Source: an uncultured Parolsenella sp. (GTDB lineage: Bacteria; Actinomycetota; Coriobacteriia; Coriobacteriales; Atopobiaceae). From it: a DNA stretch of 64,000 bases. Every line of letters starts with the position of its first letter. Positions within the stretch are counted from its first letter, which is position 1. The notes beneath the pieces are model-generated. The model made no database searches. It was not told the DNA's origin and worked only from the letters and a program-made list of their open reading frames with translations. The stretch is taken from assembly GCA_934668375.1 (NCBI GenBank), contig CAKUNF010000009.1:1-64000 (forward strand), written 5' to 3'. A program made the position numbers and the translations under genes. Shown piece after piece: positions 42,717 through 51,208 of this stretch.

Positions 42717-44329
42717 TAGAACGTGACGTTGCCGAACTCGGAGAGCTTGAGGCCCTCGTTGTGCTCGGTGGCGAAGTTGAGGTTCCACTCGCTCGTGAAC
42801 AGCAGGAGCTTGCCGCCGCGCATGTCCTCCACGCGCATCGTGTCGCGCGTGAGCGAGAGGGAGCGCACGTCCTTCTCGTCCATGTCGCCCTCGATCCAGC
42901 GGATCTCCGAAAACGGCAGCGGCTGGCGGTAGACCTCCACGTGGTACTCGCTCTTGAGGCGCTGCTCGAGCACCTCGAACTGCAGCACGCCCACGACGCC
43001 CACGACGACGCTCTCCATGCCGGCGCCCAGCTCGCGGAAGATCTGGATAGCACCCTCCTGGGCGAGCTCCTCCATGCCCTTCACGAACTGCTTGCGCTTG
43101 AGCGTGTCCACCTGCGAGATGCGCGCAAAGTGCTCGGGCGCAAACGTGGGGATGCCCGCGAAGCGCACGTGCTCCTTGCCCACGCACACCGTGTCGCCGA
43201 TGGAGAAGATGCCCGGGTCGAACAGGCCCACGATGTCGCCCGCGTAGGCCTCGTCCACGATGGCGCGGTCATCGGCCATCATCGAGGTGCCGGTCGCAAG
43301 CTTGAGGTTGCGCTCGCCCTGCACGTGGTAGGCCGTCATGCCGCGCTCGAACTTGCCCGAGCAGATGCGCACGAAGGCGATGCGATCGCGGTGGTTCTTG
43401 TCCATGTTGGCCTGGATCTTGAACACGAAGCCAGAGAAATCGTTGCGCGTGGGCTCCACCGGATCGCCCGAGATGACGTCCGTGTAGGGGCGCGGCGTGG
43501 GCGCCAGGCGCAGGAACTCCTTGAGGAACGGCTCCACGCCAAAGTTCGTGAGCGCCGAGCCAAAGAAGGCCGGGGACAGCTTGCCACAGGCCACGGCGTC
43601 GAGGTCGAGCTCGTCGCCGGCGCCATCGAGCAGCTCGATGTCGTCCATGAGGTTCCTGTGGTTCTCCTCGCCGATGAGCTCGTCCATGGCGGGGTCACCC
43701 AGCTCGGCCTCGATCTCCGCCACCTTCTTGGAGGCGTTGGCGTGGCCGTCGCCCTCGAACGCAAGCACGCGTCGGGTCTGGCGATCGAAGACGCCGCGGA
43801 AGTTGCGGCCGCTGCCGATGGGCCAGTTCATGGGATAGGTGTTGATGCCCAGGACGTTCTCGATCTCTTCCATGAGCTCAAAGGGGTCGCGCGCGTCGTG
43901 GTCGAGCTTGTTCACGAACGTGAAGATGGGGATGTGGCGCAGCGTGCAGACCTTGAAGAGCTTCTTGGTCTGGGCCTCGACGCCCTTGGCGCCGTCGATG
44001 ACCATGACGGCGGCGTCGGCGGCCATGAGCGTGCGGTACGTGTCCTCGGAAAAGTCCTGGTGGCCAGGGGTGTCAAGGATGTTGACGCACGCGCCGTCAT
44101 AGGTGAACTGCAGCACCGAGGAGGTCACGGAGATGCCGCGCTCCTTCTCGATGTCCATCCAGTCCGACTTTGCGTGCTTGGAGCTGCTCTTGCCCTTGAC
44201 CGAGCCGGCCGTCTGGATGCTGCCGGTGTAGAGCAGGAGCTTCTCGGTGAGGGTCGTCTTGCCCGCGTCAGGGTGCGAGATGATCGCGAACGTCCTGCGC
44301 GAGGAGATCTGGTCTGCCAGAGATGCCAT
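42716..44329 (-). CDS. prfC: peptide chain release factor 3
   Basis: This 537-residue translational GTPase recycles release factors 1 and 2. G1 is SHPDAGKTT, G2 ERGISVTSS, G3 DTPGHQDF and G4 NKLDHDA. RF3-specific FAGIPTFAPEHFARI and SLTRDTMRVED blocks follow. Length matches E. coli RF3. AAAGGAAG precedes the ATG. Confidence 0.95.
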   Translation of the reverse strand: MASLADQISSRRTFAIISHPDAGKTTLTEKLLLYTGSIQTAGSVKGKSSSKHAKSDWMDIEKERGISVTSSVLQFTYDGACVNILDTPGHQDFSEDTYRTLMAADAAVMVIDGAKGVEAQTKKLFKVCTLRHIPIFTFVNKLDHDARDPFELMEEIENVLGINTYPMNWPIGSGRNFRGVFDRQTRRVLAFEGDGHANASKKVAEIEAELGDPAMDELIGEENHRNLMDDIELLDGAGDELDLDAVACGKLSPAFFGSALTNFGVEPFLKEFLRLAPTPRPYTDVISGDPVEPTRNDFSGFVFKIQANMDKNHRDRIAFVRICSGKFERGMTAYHVQGERNLKLATGTSMMADDRAIVDEAYAGDIVGLFDPGIFSIGDTVCVGKEHVRFAGIPTFAPEHFARISQVDTLKRKQFVKGMEELAQEGAIQIFRELGAGMESVVVGVVGVLQFEVLEQRLKSEYHVEVYRQPLPFSEIRWIEGDMDEKDVRSLSLTRDTMRVEDMRGGKLLLFTSEWNLNFATEHNEGLKLSEFGNVTF

Positions 44330-44420
44330 GTACTTCCTTTGTTGCGTGGTTGTAGCCCCACGTATTGTAGCGGCTGGCAGGCAGGGCGGCGCGTTGGCAG
44401 CGGGCGCGCCGCCCTCGTTT

Positions 44421-44933
44421 CTACAGGTAGCTCACGGTCTCCTCGAGCGGCTTGCGGGAGCCGTGGTTCGCAAGCGGGCCCGCGTCCTCGGCTGCGTAGC
44501 CCAGGTCGAGCAGCATGAGGACCTCCTCGTCCTCGGGCAGGTCGAATGCCGCGGCGGCCTTCTCGGGGTTAAAGTTGTTCACCCAGCAGCTGTCGACGCC
44601 CTCGCTAGCCGCGGCAAGCACGAGGTGGGTGGCCACGATGCTTGCGTCCTCGATGCCGGAGTTGCGGTTGCCGCCGGGGTAGGTGAAGACGTTCTTGCTG
44701 TTGAATGCCACCATGAGCACGACGGGCGCGCCGTAGCGGCACGGCGTGAGCTCATCAACCTTGGCAAGGCCCTCCTCGGACCTGATGACGTAGACGTGCT
44801 GCTCCTGCAGGTTCTTGGCGGTGGGGGCGTGGCGCGCCATCTCGAGAATGGCGTTGACCGTTTCGTCGGCAACAGCGCGCTCGCCGTACTTCTTGCACGA
44901 ATGGCGCTTGGTTACGAGCTCCTTGAAGTCCAT
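44421..44933 (-). CDS. nitroreductase family protein
   Basis: The 170-residue FMN-dependent oxidoreductase has KRHSCKKYGERAV (FMN-phosphate binding) at the start, ARHAPTAKNLQEQHVYVI and VDSCWVNNF at the dimer flavin site, and EVLMLLDLGYAAE near the C terminus. It probably reduces nitro or quinone compounds with NAD(P)H. The TMDFKEL start at 44933 follows AGGAGGA. The upstream frame to 45047 enters a long inverted repeat and is not coding. Confidence 0.88.
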   Translation of the reverse strand: MDFKELVTKRHSCKKYGERAVADETVNAILEMARHAPTAKNLQEQHVYVIRSEEGLAKVDELTPCRYGAPVVLMVAFNSKNVFTYPGGNRNSGIEDASIVATHLVLAAASEGVDSCWVNNFNPEKAAAAFDLPEDEEVLMLLDLGYAAEDAGPLANHGSRKPLEETVSYL

Positions 44934-45479
44934 GGTTCCTCCTGGCGATTTGGCGGGTTTTGCGTCTTGTGCCATTTTGCCCCAACGACCAGGCAATGAG
45001 GCAATCCAAGGCACGGGAGCGAGCGATTTACCGAAGCCCGAGCGCATTTTGACGTCCGAGATTCGAGAAGTGTACGAGCTTGGTTGCTTTTAACGGATAG
45101 CGGCATTATTGGCGATCGGTCTACCTGGGGTTTTAAAATGACACCAATGACGCACAGCACGAATGGGGGCGTCAGCTCGTACACTTCTCGGGTTTCCGAC
45201 GTGCTATTCGAGCCGTATTTCGGCAGATCGCTTGCGACGCTGGCGCTTACATCTTCGTCATCTTCCCGCTCGCTCGCGAGCACCCGCAACGTGCGAGCTA
45301 CACTCGATTTGTATCGGGCATACGCCCAGCCACGTCATCCAAGGGGATGCCTTTTTGGTCATTGTTCTTTAGGGAACGGCGCAACCGCAGACAACCGGCC
45401 AGCGGCCGCAATGCGACCGCAGGCTGCGTGCGCCCTCCCACCTTGTCGCCACCATTCACCCCACACGACAGGAAGAACA
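44934..45479. other. 546-base divergent region dominated by a long inverted repeat
   Basis: No gene is supported between the nitroreductase and the methyltransferase. An imperfect inverted repeat spans about 45015-45245 (separate entry). The remaining 230 bases before 45480 hold the likely promoter of the methyltransferase (AGGAAG ribosome binding site at 45469) and a GCCTTTTTGG run near 45350. The long open frames here are accidental. Confidence 0.6.
45015..45245. repeat. long imperfect inverted repeat (family F)
   Basis: The best arms are 45051-45080 and 45174-45203, which match at about 25 of 30 positions; both contain GAGAAGTGTACGAGCT or its complement. Weaker pairing continues outward for about 40 bases on each side. 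Each arm read inward would encode a similar peptide (SDLPK then TSExREVYEL), so the arms are copies of one sequence unit. Confidence 0.7.
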
Positions 45480-46208
45480 ATGAATACCAGCACCTTTCCC
45501 AAGGCCAACAGCTTTGACCACACACTCGTGGCCAGCAAGATCATGGGTCCCAATCCGCTCAAGCTCTGCGAGGAGCTGCTTGCCGGCGCCACCATTCCGC
45601 GCGGGTCTGTCACCTGCGACCTCGGCAGCGGAACCGGCATCACGAGCGCTCTGCTCGCGCGCGAGTACGGTCTCGACGTCTACGCCGTGGACCTGTGGAG
45701 CAACCCCGAGGAGAACCGCGAGTTCTTCCGCAGCCTTGGCATCTCGGCCGAGACAATCCATCCCGTCAAGGCGGACGCAAGCCAAGGCCTGCCGTTCGCG
45801 CCGGAGTTCTTTGGTGCCGTGGTAAGCATCGACTCGTACAACTACTACGGCCGAGACCCCAACTACCTGGGGGAGCACCTGCTTCCCTACGTCATGCCAG
45901 GCGGCATGCTCTACCTCTCCATCCCGGGCATGAGGTGCGACTGCCACGACGACCTGCCCGTCTGCCTACTCCAGTCCTGGACGCCCGAGCAGCTCGACTA
46001 CATGCATGACATGAGCTGGTGGCGCGCCATGATCGAGCCCACGGCCGGCGTCGAGATTGTCGACATGCACGAGATGCGCTGCACGGCCGAGGCCTGGGCA
46101 GACTGGCTCGCCTGCGACAACGAGTACGCCGTCGGAGACCGCGCGGCCATCGAGGCCGGCGCGCTCGATTACCTGAACACGATCGCCATCACGCTGCGCA
46201 AGCTATAG
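45480..46208 (+). CDS. class I SAM-dependent methyltransferase
   Basis: The 242-residue enzyme has motif I CDLGSGTGITSALLARE, acidic motif II VYAVDLWSN, VVSIDSYNYYG and PGGMLYLSIPG, the order of small-molecule class I methyltransferases. The substrate is unknown. AGGAAG supports ATG 45480. It is convergent with the LysR regulator. Confidence 0.82.
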   Translation: MNTSTFPKANSFDHTLVASKIMGPNPLKLCEELLAGATIPRGSVTCDLGSGTGITSALLAREYGLDVYAVDLWSNPEENREFFRSLGISAETIHPVKADASQGLPFAPEFFGAVVSIDSYNYYGRDPNYLGEHLLPYVMPGGMLYLSIPGMRCDCHDDLPVCLLQSWTPEQLDYMHDMSWWRAMIEPTAGVEIVDMHEMRCTAEAWADWLACDNEYAVGDRAAIEAGALDYLNTIAITLRKL

Positions 46209-46238
46209 CGGCACGGGAGCGGGGCACGGCCCGCTCCC

Positions 46239-47123
46239 CTACGCGCACCTCGCCCGGAGGCGTCGCAGGAACTCCTCGCAGGCGCGGCTGCGCAGCCGGT
46301 ACTTCTTCCAGATGACGTACGAGCCGATCTCAATCGGCGGATCCATGGGAATAAACCGCAGGTCATCGCTATTGAGATGAAAGAGATGGTCTATACCCAA
46401 GGCACAGGCCTCCCCCGTCTTCACGAGCAACGCCGCGTTGCCGATAAGGTCGAACGTCCCCACCACGTTGAGGTCCTCGCGCTGCAGGTTGCCGCCGCTC
46501 CACGCCTCGATGTCGACGGTCTGGTTGCTCGTGCGCGAGCTCACGAGCAGGGGCATGCGCACGAGGTCCGCGGGCGCCACCGCGTCAAGCGACGCCCAGG
46601 GTGAACCCGCACCCACGGCCACGCCAGAGCGGTCGTACTCGGGCATGCGCAGCCACTCGTACTTGTCGACGTTCACAGGCTCGATGACGAGGGCAAAGTC
46701 GAGAAGGCCACGCTCGAGGCGCTCCTCGACCGTGTCGGCGTTGCCCGTGAACAGCTCGAGCGTTACGGCAGGATGCTCGCGGTGGAGCTCGGCAAACGCG
46801 TCCGTGAGCAGGTGCATCGCGCGCGTCTCCCCGGCGCCGATACGAATGTTGCCCGTAAGGCTGCCGCCGCGGTCCGCAAGCTCGTCCTGCGTCTGGTCGA
46901 CGAGCGCGAGAATCTCCTCGGCGCGCTGGCGAAGACGCATGCCGTCCTCCGTGAGCATGGTCGAGCGGTTCGTGCGGTCGAACAGCGTGCAGCCCAGCTC
47001 GCGCTCGAGCTCGGCAACCTGGCGCGAGAGCGTGGGCTGCGTCACGTGCAGCACGTTGGCGGCCTCGGTCATGCTCTCCTCGCGCGCCACGGCGAGAAAG
47101 TAGCGCAGCGTTCGAAGCTCCAT
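46239..47123 (-). CDS. LysR family transcriptional regulator
   Basis: The 294-residue regulator has an N-terminal winged HTH (ELRTLRYFLAVAREESMTEA, VTQPTLSRQVAELERELG) and a two-lobe effector domain (IRIGAGETRAMHLL onward). It is divergent from the redox cluster that begins at 47247, and the gap holds a perfect GCTAACCGTAT inverted repeat. It is the likely regulator of that cluster. ATG 47123 gives the standard LysR start. Confidence 0.92.
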   Translation of the reverse strand: MELRTLRYFLAVAREESMTEAANVLHVTQPTLSRQVAELERELGCTLFDRTNRSTMLTEDGMRLRQRAEEILALVDQTQDELADRGGSLTGNIRIGAGETRAMHLLTDAFAELHREHPAVTLELFTGNADTVEERLERGLLDFALVIEPVNVDKYEWLRMPEYDRSGVAVGAGSPWASLDAVAPADLVRMPLLVSSRTSNQTVDIEAWSGGNLQREDLNVVGTFDLIGNAALLVKTGEACALGIDHLFHLNSDDLRFIPMDPPIEIGSYVIWKKYRLRSRACEEFLRRLRARCA

Positions 47124-47145
47124 AGCGCCTCCCGTCAATGCATTC

Positions 47146-47212
47146 GCTAACCGTATAGAGAGGTAGTTGTCATAGGCATTGTACATTTCACCGCGCGAGA
47201 AATACGGTTAGC
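47146..47212. promoter_or_regulatory. LysR-type operator: separated 11-bp inverted repeat
   Basis: GCTAACCGTAT (47146-47156) and its exact complement ATACGGTTAGC (47202-47212) are 45 bases apart, centred in the divergent region of the LysR gene. LysR tetramers often use two spaced sites, and this pair is the natural candidate. Confidence 0.65.
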
Positions 47213-47246
47213 ACGTACAGAAGCGCACGCGATGGATGGACAGGCC

Positions 47247-47450
47247 ATGGACGAGCAAACGAGACGGAACCTCGAGGACGCGGGTTGCCCCGAGTGTCTC
47301 ATCGAGGAGTTCGGCCAGGCAAAGGACGCTCGCCAGCGCACGGCAAAGCTGCGAGCATACCGGCACGAGCTGCTCTGCGGCATCCACGCCGAGCAGCGCA
47401 AGCTCGACTGCCTGGACTACCTCATCTACCAGCTGCGAAACGAGGAGTGA
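47247..47450 (+). CDS. small conserved-type protein before aldo/keto reductase
   Basis: The 67-residue protein reads MDEQTRRNLEDAGCPECLIE at its start, with a Glu/Arg-rich helix and a HAEQRKLDCLDYLIYQLRNE end. It looks like the short helical proteins that sit beside flavodoxin and aldo/keto genes in anaerobic Actinobacteria and Clostridia. An ATG at 47232 is in frame, but neither start has a strong ribosome site. It is the first gene of the cluster after the LysR operator. Function unknown. Confidence 0.6.
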   Translation: MDEQTRRNLEDAGCPECLIEEFGQAKDARQRTAKLRAYRHELLCGIHAEQRKLDCLDYLIYQLRNEE

Positions 47451-47520
47451 GACAGGGGTGGCCCGGCTCACGACGAGACGGACCACCCCACCTCGCCTCA
47501 ACTAGAAGGAGGAAACGGCA

Positions 47521-48393
47521 ATGAGCAAGATTCTCGAGGAGACGTACACGCTTGCGAGCGGCACTGAGGTCCCGCGCATGGGCCTGGGCACTTGGCTCAT
47601 GGACGACGCCGAGGCCAAGCAGGCCGTGGTGGACGCCGTCACCGCGGGCTACCGCATGATCGACACGGCACAGGCCTATGGCAACGAGGAGGGTGTCGGC
47701 GAGGGCATTCGCACCTGCGGCACCCCGCGCGAGCAGCTCTTTATTGGCACGAAGGTCGCCGCCGAGCTCAAGGACCACGACTCCGTGGCCGCAAGCATCG
47801 ACGAGTCGTTGGCCAAGCTCGGACTGGACTACGTTGACCAGATGATCATCCACAGCCCGCAGCCGTGGGCCGAGGTCAACCAGTCGAGCGACCGCCACGA
47901 GGAGGGCAACCTCGCCGCATGGAGTGCGCTCGAGGAGGCCCAGGCCGCCGGCAAGGTTCGCGTCATCGGCGTCTCGAACTTCAACGAGCACGACATCGAG
48001 AACATCCTGGGCAACGCAAGCGTGAAGCCGCAGGTCAACCAGGTGCTCGCGCACATCTCGAACACGCCGTCCGAGCTCATCGACTTCTGCCGGGCGCACG
48101 GCATCCTCGTGGAGGCCTACTCCCCCATCGCCCACGGCATGGTGCTCACCAACCCGCTCGTGACCGAGGTCGCCGGCCACTACGGCGTCACGGCCGCGCA
48201 GCTGTGCGTGCGTTACTGCCTCCAGCTTGGCCTGCTGCCGCTGCCCAAGACGGCAAATCCCAAGCACATGGCCAATAACGCCCAGGTAGACTTCGAGATT
48301 TCCGACGAGGACATGCAGAAGCTCCGCGCCGCCGAGCACATCAAGGACTATGGCGACTCGAGCTTCTTCCCCGTCTATGGCGGAAAGCTTTAG
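47521..48393 (+). CDS. aldo/keto reductase
   Basis: This 290-residue NADPH-dependent reductase has GTWLMDDAEAKQAVVDAVTA, the catalytic Asp/Tyr in RMIDTAQAYGNE, Lys in FIGTKVA and His in MIIHSPQP. VIGVSNF and a C-terminal cofactor segment with LPLPKTANPKH complete the fold. It likely reduces small aldehydes or ketones. GGAGGA precedes the ATG. It belongs to the cluster 47247-50445. Confidence 0.92.
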   Translation: MSKILEETYTLASGTEVPRMGLGTWLMDDAEAKQAVVDAVTAGYRMIDTAQAYGNEEGVGEGIRTCGTPREQLFIGTKVAAELKDHDSVAASIDESLAKLGLDYVDQMIIHSPQPWAEVNQSSDRHEEGNLAAWSALEEAQAAGKVRVIGVSNFNEHDIENILGNASVKPQVNQVLAHISNTPSELIDFCRAHGILVEAYSPIAHGMVLTNPLVTEVAGHYGVTAAQLCVRYCLQLGLLPLPKTANPKHMANNAQVDFEISDEDMQKLRAAEHIKDYGDSSFFPVYGGKL

Positions 48394-48432
48394 ACGAAAG
48401 ATTCGCTTCGGACATCCCAGGAAAGGAACCAC

Positions 48433-49110
48433 ATGACCAAGCCCTACATCGCCTGCCACATGATGATGTCGGTCGATGGCCGCATCGACTGCGCGATGAC
48501 CTCGAAGCTTCGCGGCGTGAGCGAGTACTACGCCACGCTCGACGCCCTCGACGTCCCCACCCGCGTGAGCGGCCGCGTCACCGCCGAGCTCGAGATGGCA
48601 GACGGCCCCTGGAGCCCCTCTGACCCCGCGCCCTACGGCAAGTCTGGCTTCTCGAAGGCTACGGACGCAGACGCCTACGAGGTCGTCTTCGACACGCACG
48701 GCGCGCTCGCCTGGAACGAGGGCAGCAGCTATGCCCGCCCTCTGCTCATCGTCACGAGCGAGCAGGTTAGCGCCGAGTACCTCGCCTACCTGGACGGCCT
48801 TGGCATCTCCTGGATCGCCTGCGGCAGGGAGCGCATCGACGTTCCTGGCGTCGTCGAGGTTCTCGCCCGCGAGTTCGGCGTCAAGCGCATGGCGTGCGTG
48901 GGAGGCGGCAACATCAACGCCGCCTTCCTGGATGCCGGGCTCCTCGACGAGGTAAGCATTCTGCTTGGCCCAGGCATCGACGCTCGCGGCGGCATGGCCT
49001 CCACGTTCGACGGCCTGCCCATGGATCGCGAGCCGTTCCAGCTCGAGCTCAAGCACGTCGAGAGCTATGACGACGGCGCCATCTGGATTCGCTACGACGT
49101 AAAGAGATAG
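48433..49110 (+). CDS. dihydrofolate reductase/RibD-C family protein
   Basis: The 225-residue protein has MMSVDGRIDCAM at the start and CVGGGNINAAFLDAGLLDEV near the end, the substrate and NADPH motifs of the RibD C-terminal domain family. It is longer than classical DHFR and lacks the deaminase half of RibD. It is probably an NAD(P)H-dependent reductase of unknown substrate. It lies 39 bases after the aldo/keto reductase, and AGGAAAGGAA is upstream. Confidence 0.85.
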   Translation: MTKPYIACHMMMSVDGRIDCAMTSKLRGVSEYYATLDALDVPTRVSGRVTAELEMADGPWSPSDPAPYGKSGFSKATDADAYEVVFDTHGALAWNEGSSYARPLLIVTSEQVSAEYLAYLDGLGISWIACGRERIDVPGVVEVLAREFGVKRMACVGGGNINAAFLDAGLLDEVSILLGPGIDARGGMASTFDGLPMDREPFQLELKHVESYDDGAIWIRYDVKR

Positions 49111-49149
49111 CGAGGGGCCGAGCCCTCAACCACGAGAAAGGATAGAGAT

Positions 49150-49899
49150 ATGGCCATCAAGCAGACCGCGGGCCACGACGCCCTGGGCGCGTTTGCCCCG
49201 GAGTTCGCCCACCTCAACGACGACGTCCTCTTCGGCGAGGTATGGAATCGCGATGACAAGCTGTCGCTCAAGCTGCGCTCCATCGTCACCGTGAGTGCCC
49301 TCATCGGCAAGGGCATCACGGACAGCTCGCTCAAGTACCATCTCCAGAGCGCCCGCAAGAACGGCGTCACGAAGTCCGAGATGGCCGAGATTCTTACGCA
49401 CATTGCCTTCTACGCCGGCTGGCCCAACGCCTGGGCGGCCTTCAACATGGCCAAGGAGGTCTACGCCGACGACGCGGCGGAGGCCGAGGGTCACGGCGGC
49501 TTCTTTGGCCTGGGCGAGCCCAACACCGCCTTTGCGCAGTACTTTATTGGCCAGAGCTACCTCAAGCCGCTCACGGGCCCCGATGACTACCTGCCCATCC
49601 ACAACGTGACGTTCGAGCCGGGCTGCCGCAACAATTGGCACGTCCACCACGCCACGAAGGGCGGCGGCCAGGTCCTCATCTGCGTCGAGGGCGAGGGCTG
49701 GTACCAGGAGGAGGGCAAGCCCGCCCAGAGCCTCAAGCCCGGCGACGTCGTGGAGATCCCGGCAGGCGTCAAGCACTGGCACGGCGCCAAGGCCGGCTGC
49801 TGGTTCAGCCACCTCGCGTTCGGCTTCCCCGGCGAGAACTGCTCCAACGAGTGGCTCGAGCCCGTCACCGACGAGGAGTACGCCAAGCTCGGCCGCTAA
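49150..49899 (+). CDS. carboxymuconolactone decarboxylase-cupin fusion
   Basis: The 249-residue fusion has an N-terminal CMD/AhpD-like helical domain (about 15-105: LRSIVTVSALIGKGI, HIAFYAGWPNAWAA). Its C-terminal cupin has metal-ligand-like HVHH in NNWHVHHATKGGG and AGVKHWHGAK. Relatives of each domain act in aromatic or peroxide metabolism; no CxxC peroxidatic motif is present, so a peroxidase role is unlikely. It is in the LysR-linked cluster. Confidence 0.85.
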   Translation: MAIKQTAGHDALGAFAPEFAHLNDDVLFGEVWNRDDKLSLKLRSIVTVSALIGKGITDSSLKYHLQSARKNGVTKSEMAEILTHIAFYAGWPNAWAAFNMAKEVYADDAAEAEGHGGFFGLGEPNTAFAQYFIGQSYLKPLTGPDDYLPIHNVTFEPGCRNNWHVHHATKGGGQVLICVEGEGWYQEEGKPAQSLKPGDVVEIPAGVKHWHGAKAGCWFSHLAFGFPGENCSNEWLEPVTDEEYAKLGR

Positions 49900-49904
49900 C
49901 CCAA

Positions 49905-49935
49905 ATGAGACAAGGGGACAGTCCCTTTGTCTCAT
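49905..49935. repeat. palindromic repeat family B, copy 2
   Basis: ATGAGACAAGGGGACAG is followed by TCCCTTTGTCTCAT, with one change from copy 1. It lies 5 bases after the CMD-cupin stop and ends just before the AAGGAG ribosome binding site of the flavodoxin. Confidence 0.88.
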
Positions 49936-49947
49936 TAAGGAGCCCTT

Positions 49948-50445
49948 ATGAAGAAGCACATGCTGGTTGTCTACTACAGCTGGTCAAACGGCAATACCGA
50001 GAAGGTCGCCGAGCAGCTCGCCGATGCGTGCGGCGCAGATATCGAGCGCATCGAGACCGTCGAACCCTATCCCGACGACTACGACGAGACGGTCGAGCAG
50101 GGACACCGCGAGGTAAACGCAGACTTTGAGCCCCAGATCGAGCCACTCGAACACGACACGGCAGACTATGACGTCATCGCTGTGGGCACGCCCACCTGGT
50201 GGTATACGATGGCGCCAGCCGTGAAGACGCTCCTCTCGGAGAACGACCTCTCCGGCAAGACGGTCGTCCCGTTCATGACGAACGGCGGCTGGCCCGGCAG
50301 CGTCATCGACGACATCGAGGACGCCTGCGCCGGCGCCACGTTTGGCCCGAGCGCGGAGGTCCAGTTCGACTCGAGCGGCGGAGACGTCCAGAGGACGCCC
50401 CAGCGCGACGTGGACGCGTGGATCGAGAAGGTCCGCACGCTCTAG
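49948..50445 (+). CDS. flavodoxin
   Basis: This 165-residue flavodoxin has VVYYSWSNGNTEKVAEQLA (FMN phosphate loop) and GTPTWWYTMAPAVKTLL (flavin-binding segment). GGWPGS provides the third loop. It likely supplies electrons to the reductases of the cluster. AAGGAG lies directly after the palindrome at 49905. Confidence 0.9.
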   Translation: MKKHMLVVYYSWSNGNTEKVAEQLADACGADIERIETVEPYPDDYDETVEQGHREVNADFEPQIEPLEHDTADYDVIAVGTPTWWYTMAPAVKTLLSENDLSGKTVVPFMTNGGWPGSVIDDIEDACAGATFGPSAEVQFDSSGGDVQRTPQRDVDAWIEKVRTL

Positions 50446-50483
50446 CGGCTGCACGCTCTAGCGCCAAAAAAGATGACAAGACG

Positions 50484-50513
50484 ATGAGACAAGGGGACTG
50501 TCCCCTTGTCTCA
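50484..50513. repeat. palindromic repeat family B, copy 3
   Basis: ATGAGACAAGGGGAC-TGTCCCCTTGTCTCA. The last three bases are the complement of the TGA stop codon of the minus-strand gene at 50511, so the element supplies that stop. Confidence 0.88.
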
Positions 50514-51152
50514 CTTTCTTGCGTAGGCGAGGTAGCCGCCAACGCTGTAGTGGTCGGCCCCGTCCTCGGCAGGATAGCCCTCGCCGCCAACAACGCCCAG
50601 GTAGCCGCCATCGACCGTCTTGCCGCTCTCGTTGACCACGACGGCATACCAGTGGCCGTACTCGTGCGTGGGCTTACGCAGCTGAAAAGCAAGCGTCTGC
50701 TTGGGCTCCCCCTCCCTGCGGAAGAACGCGCCGGCACTTCGCATCTTCTCGATCAGCGCGCCGTCGAGCCAGAAGCACATGAACGGTGTCTCGAAGGCGT
50801 CCGTGAGCGCTCCGGCCGCGCCGTTGTAGACATAGCAGAACAGGGCGCGCTCGCGCGACTTGGCAAGCAGCTCGACCTCGCTCTCCTTGAGCTTGAACTC
50901 GACCGTCGTGATGGCACCGGGACGGTCGGCGCTCTCTCGCACGTTCGTGACGGCCGTCTTGACCTGGAAGAAGAACGTCTCGGGTGCCACGCCGGGCTGC
51001 TCGAGCTGCTGCTTGAGGTTGAGGGACACGACGTCTATTCCCATGTCCGCCGGCGGTCGCAGGGCATCCAGGCCATGGCGGTACAGAGAGCTCATGAGCT
51101 GGTACTCGCCGGTGTAGCCGTTGTAGAGCAGGTCAAAGAAGTCTGGGGCCAT
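50511..51152 (-). CDS. PD-(D/E)xK nuclease-like (DUF4365-type) protein
   Basis: The 213-residue protein has MGIDVVSLN followed by FFFQVKTAVTN, resembling the D...(E/Q)xK core of restriction-like nuclease domains found in DUF4365 proteins. Glu is replaced by Gln (FQVK), so activity is uncertain. AAGGAG supports ATG 51152. The stop codon comes from a family B palindrome. It is the last gene of a minus-strand group with a VirD4-like ATPase, and could belong to a defence or mobile function; this is inference. Confidence 0.6.
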   Translation of the reverse strand: MAPDFFDLLYNGYTGEYQLMSSLYRHGLDALRPPADMGIDVVSLNLKQQLEQPGVAPETFFFQVKTAVTNVRESADRPGAITTVEFKLKESEVELLAKSRERALFCYVYNGAAGALTDAFETPFMCFWLDGALIEKMRSAGAFFRREGEPKQTLAFQLRKPTHEYGHWYAVVVNESGKTVDGGYLGVVGGEGYPAEDGADHYSVGGYLAYARK

Positions 51153-51208
51153 GGGTTCTCCTTGTGATTGGGCGCACTGGATCGATTCTATCGCGGGTGG
51201 GTGTCCGC

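Noticed and set aside
45084..45479. N-terminal extension of the SAM methyltransferase
   Set aside because: It is read from the long inverted repeat and promoter gap; the AGGAAG site and SAM fold begin at 45480.
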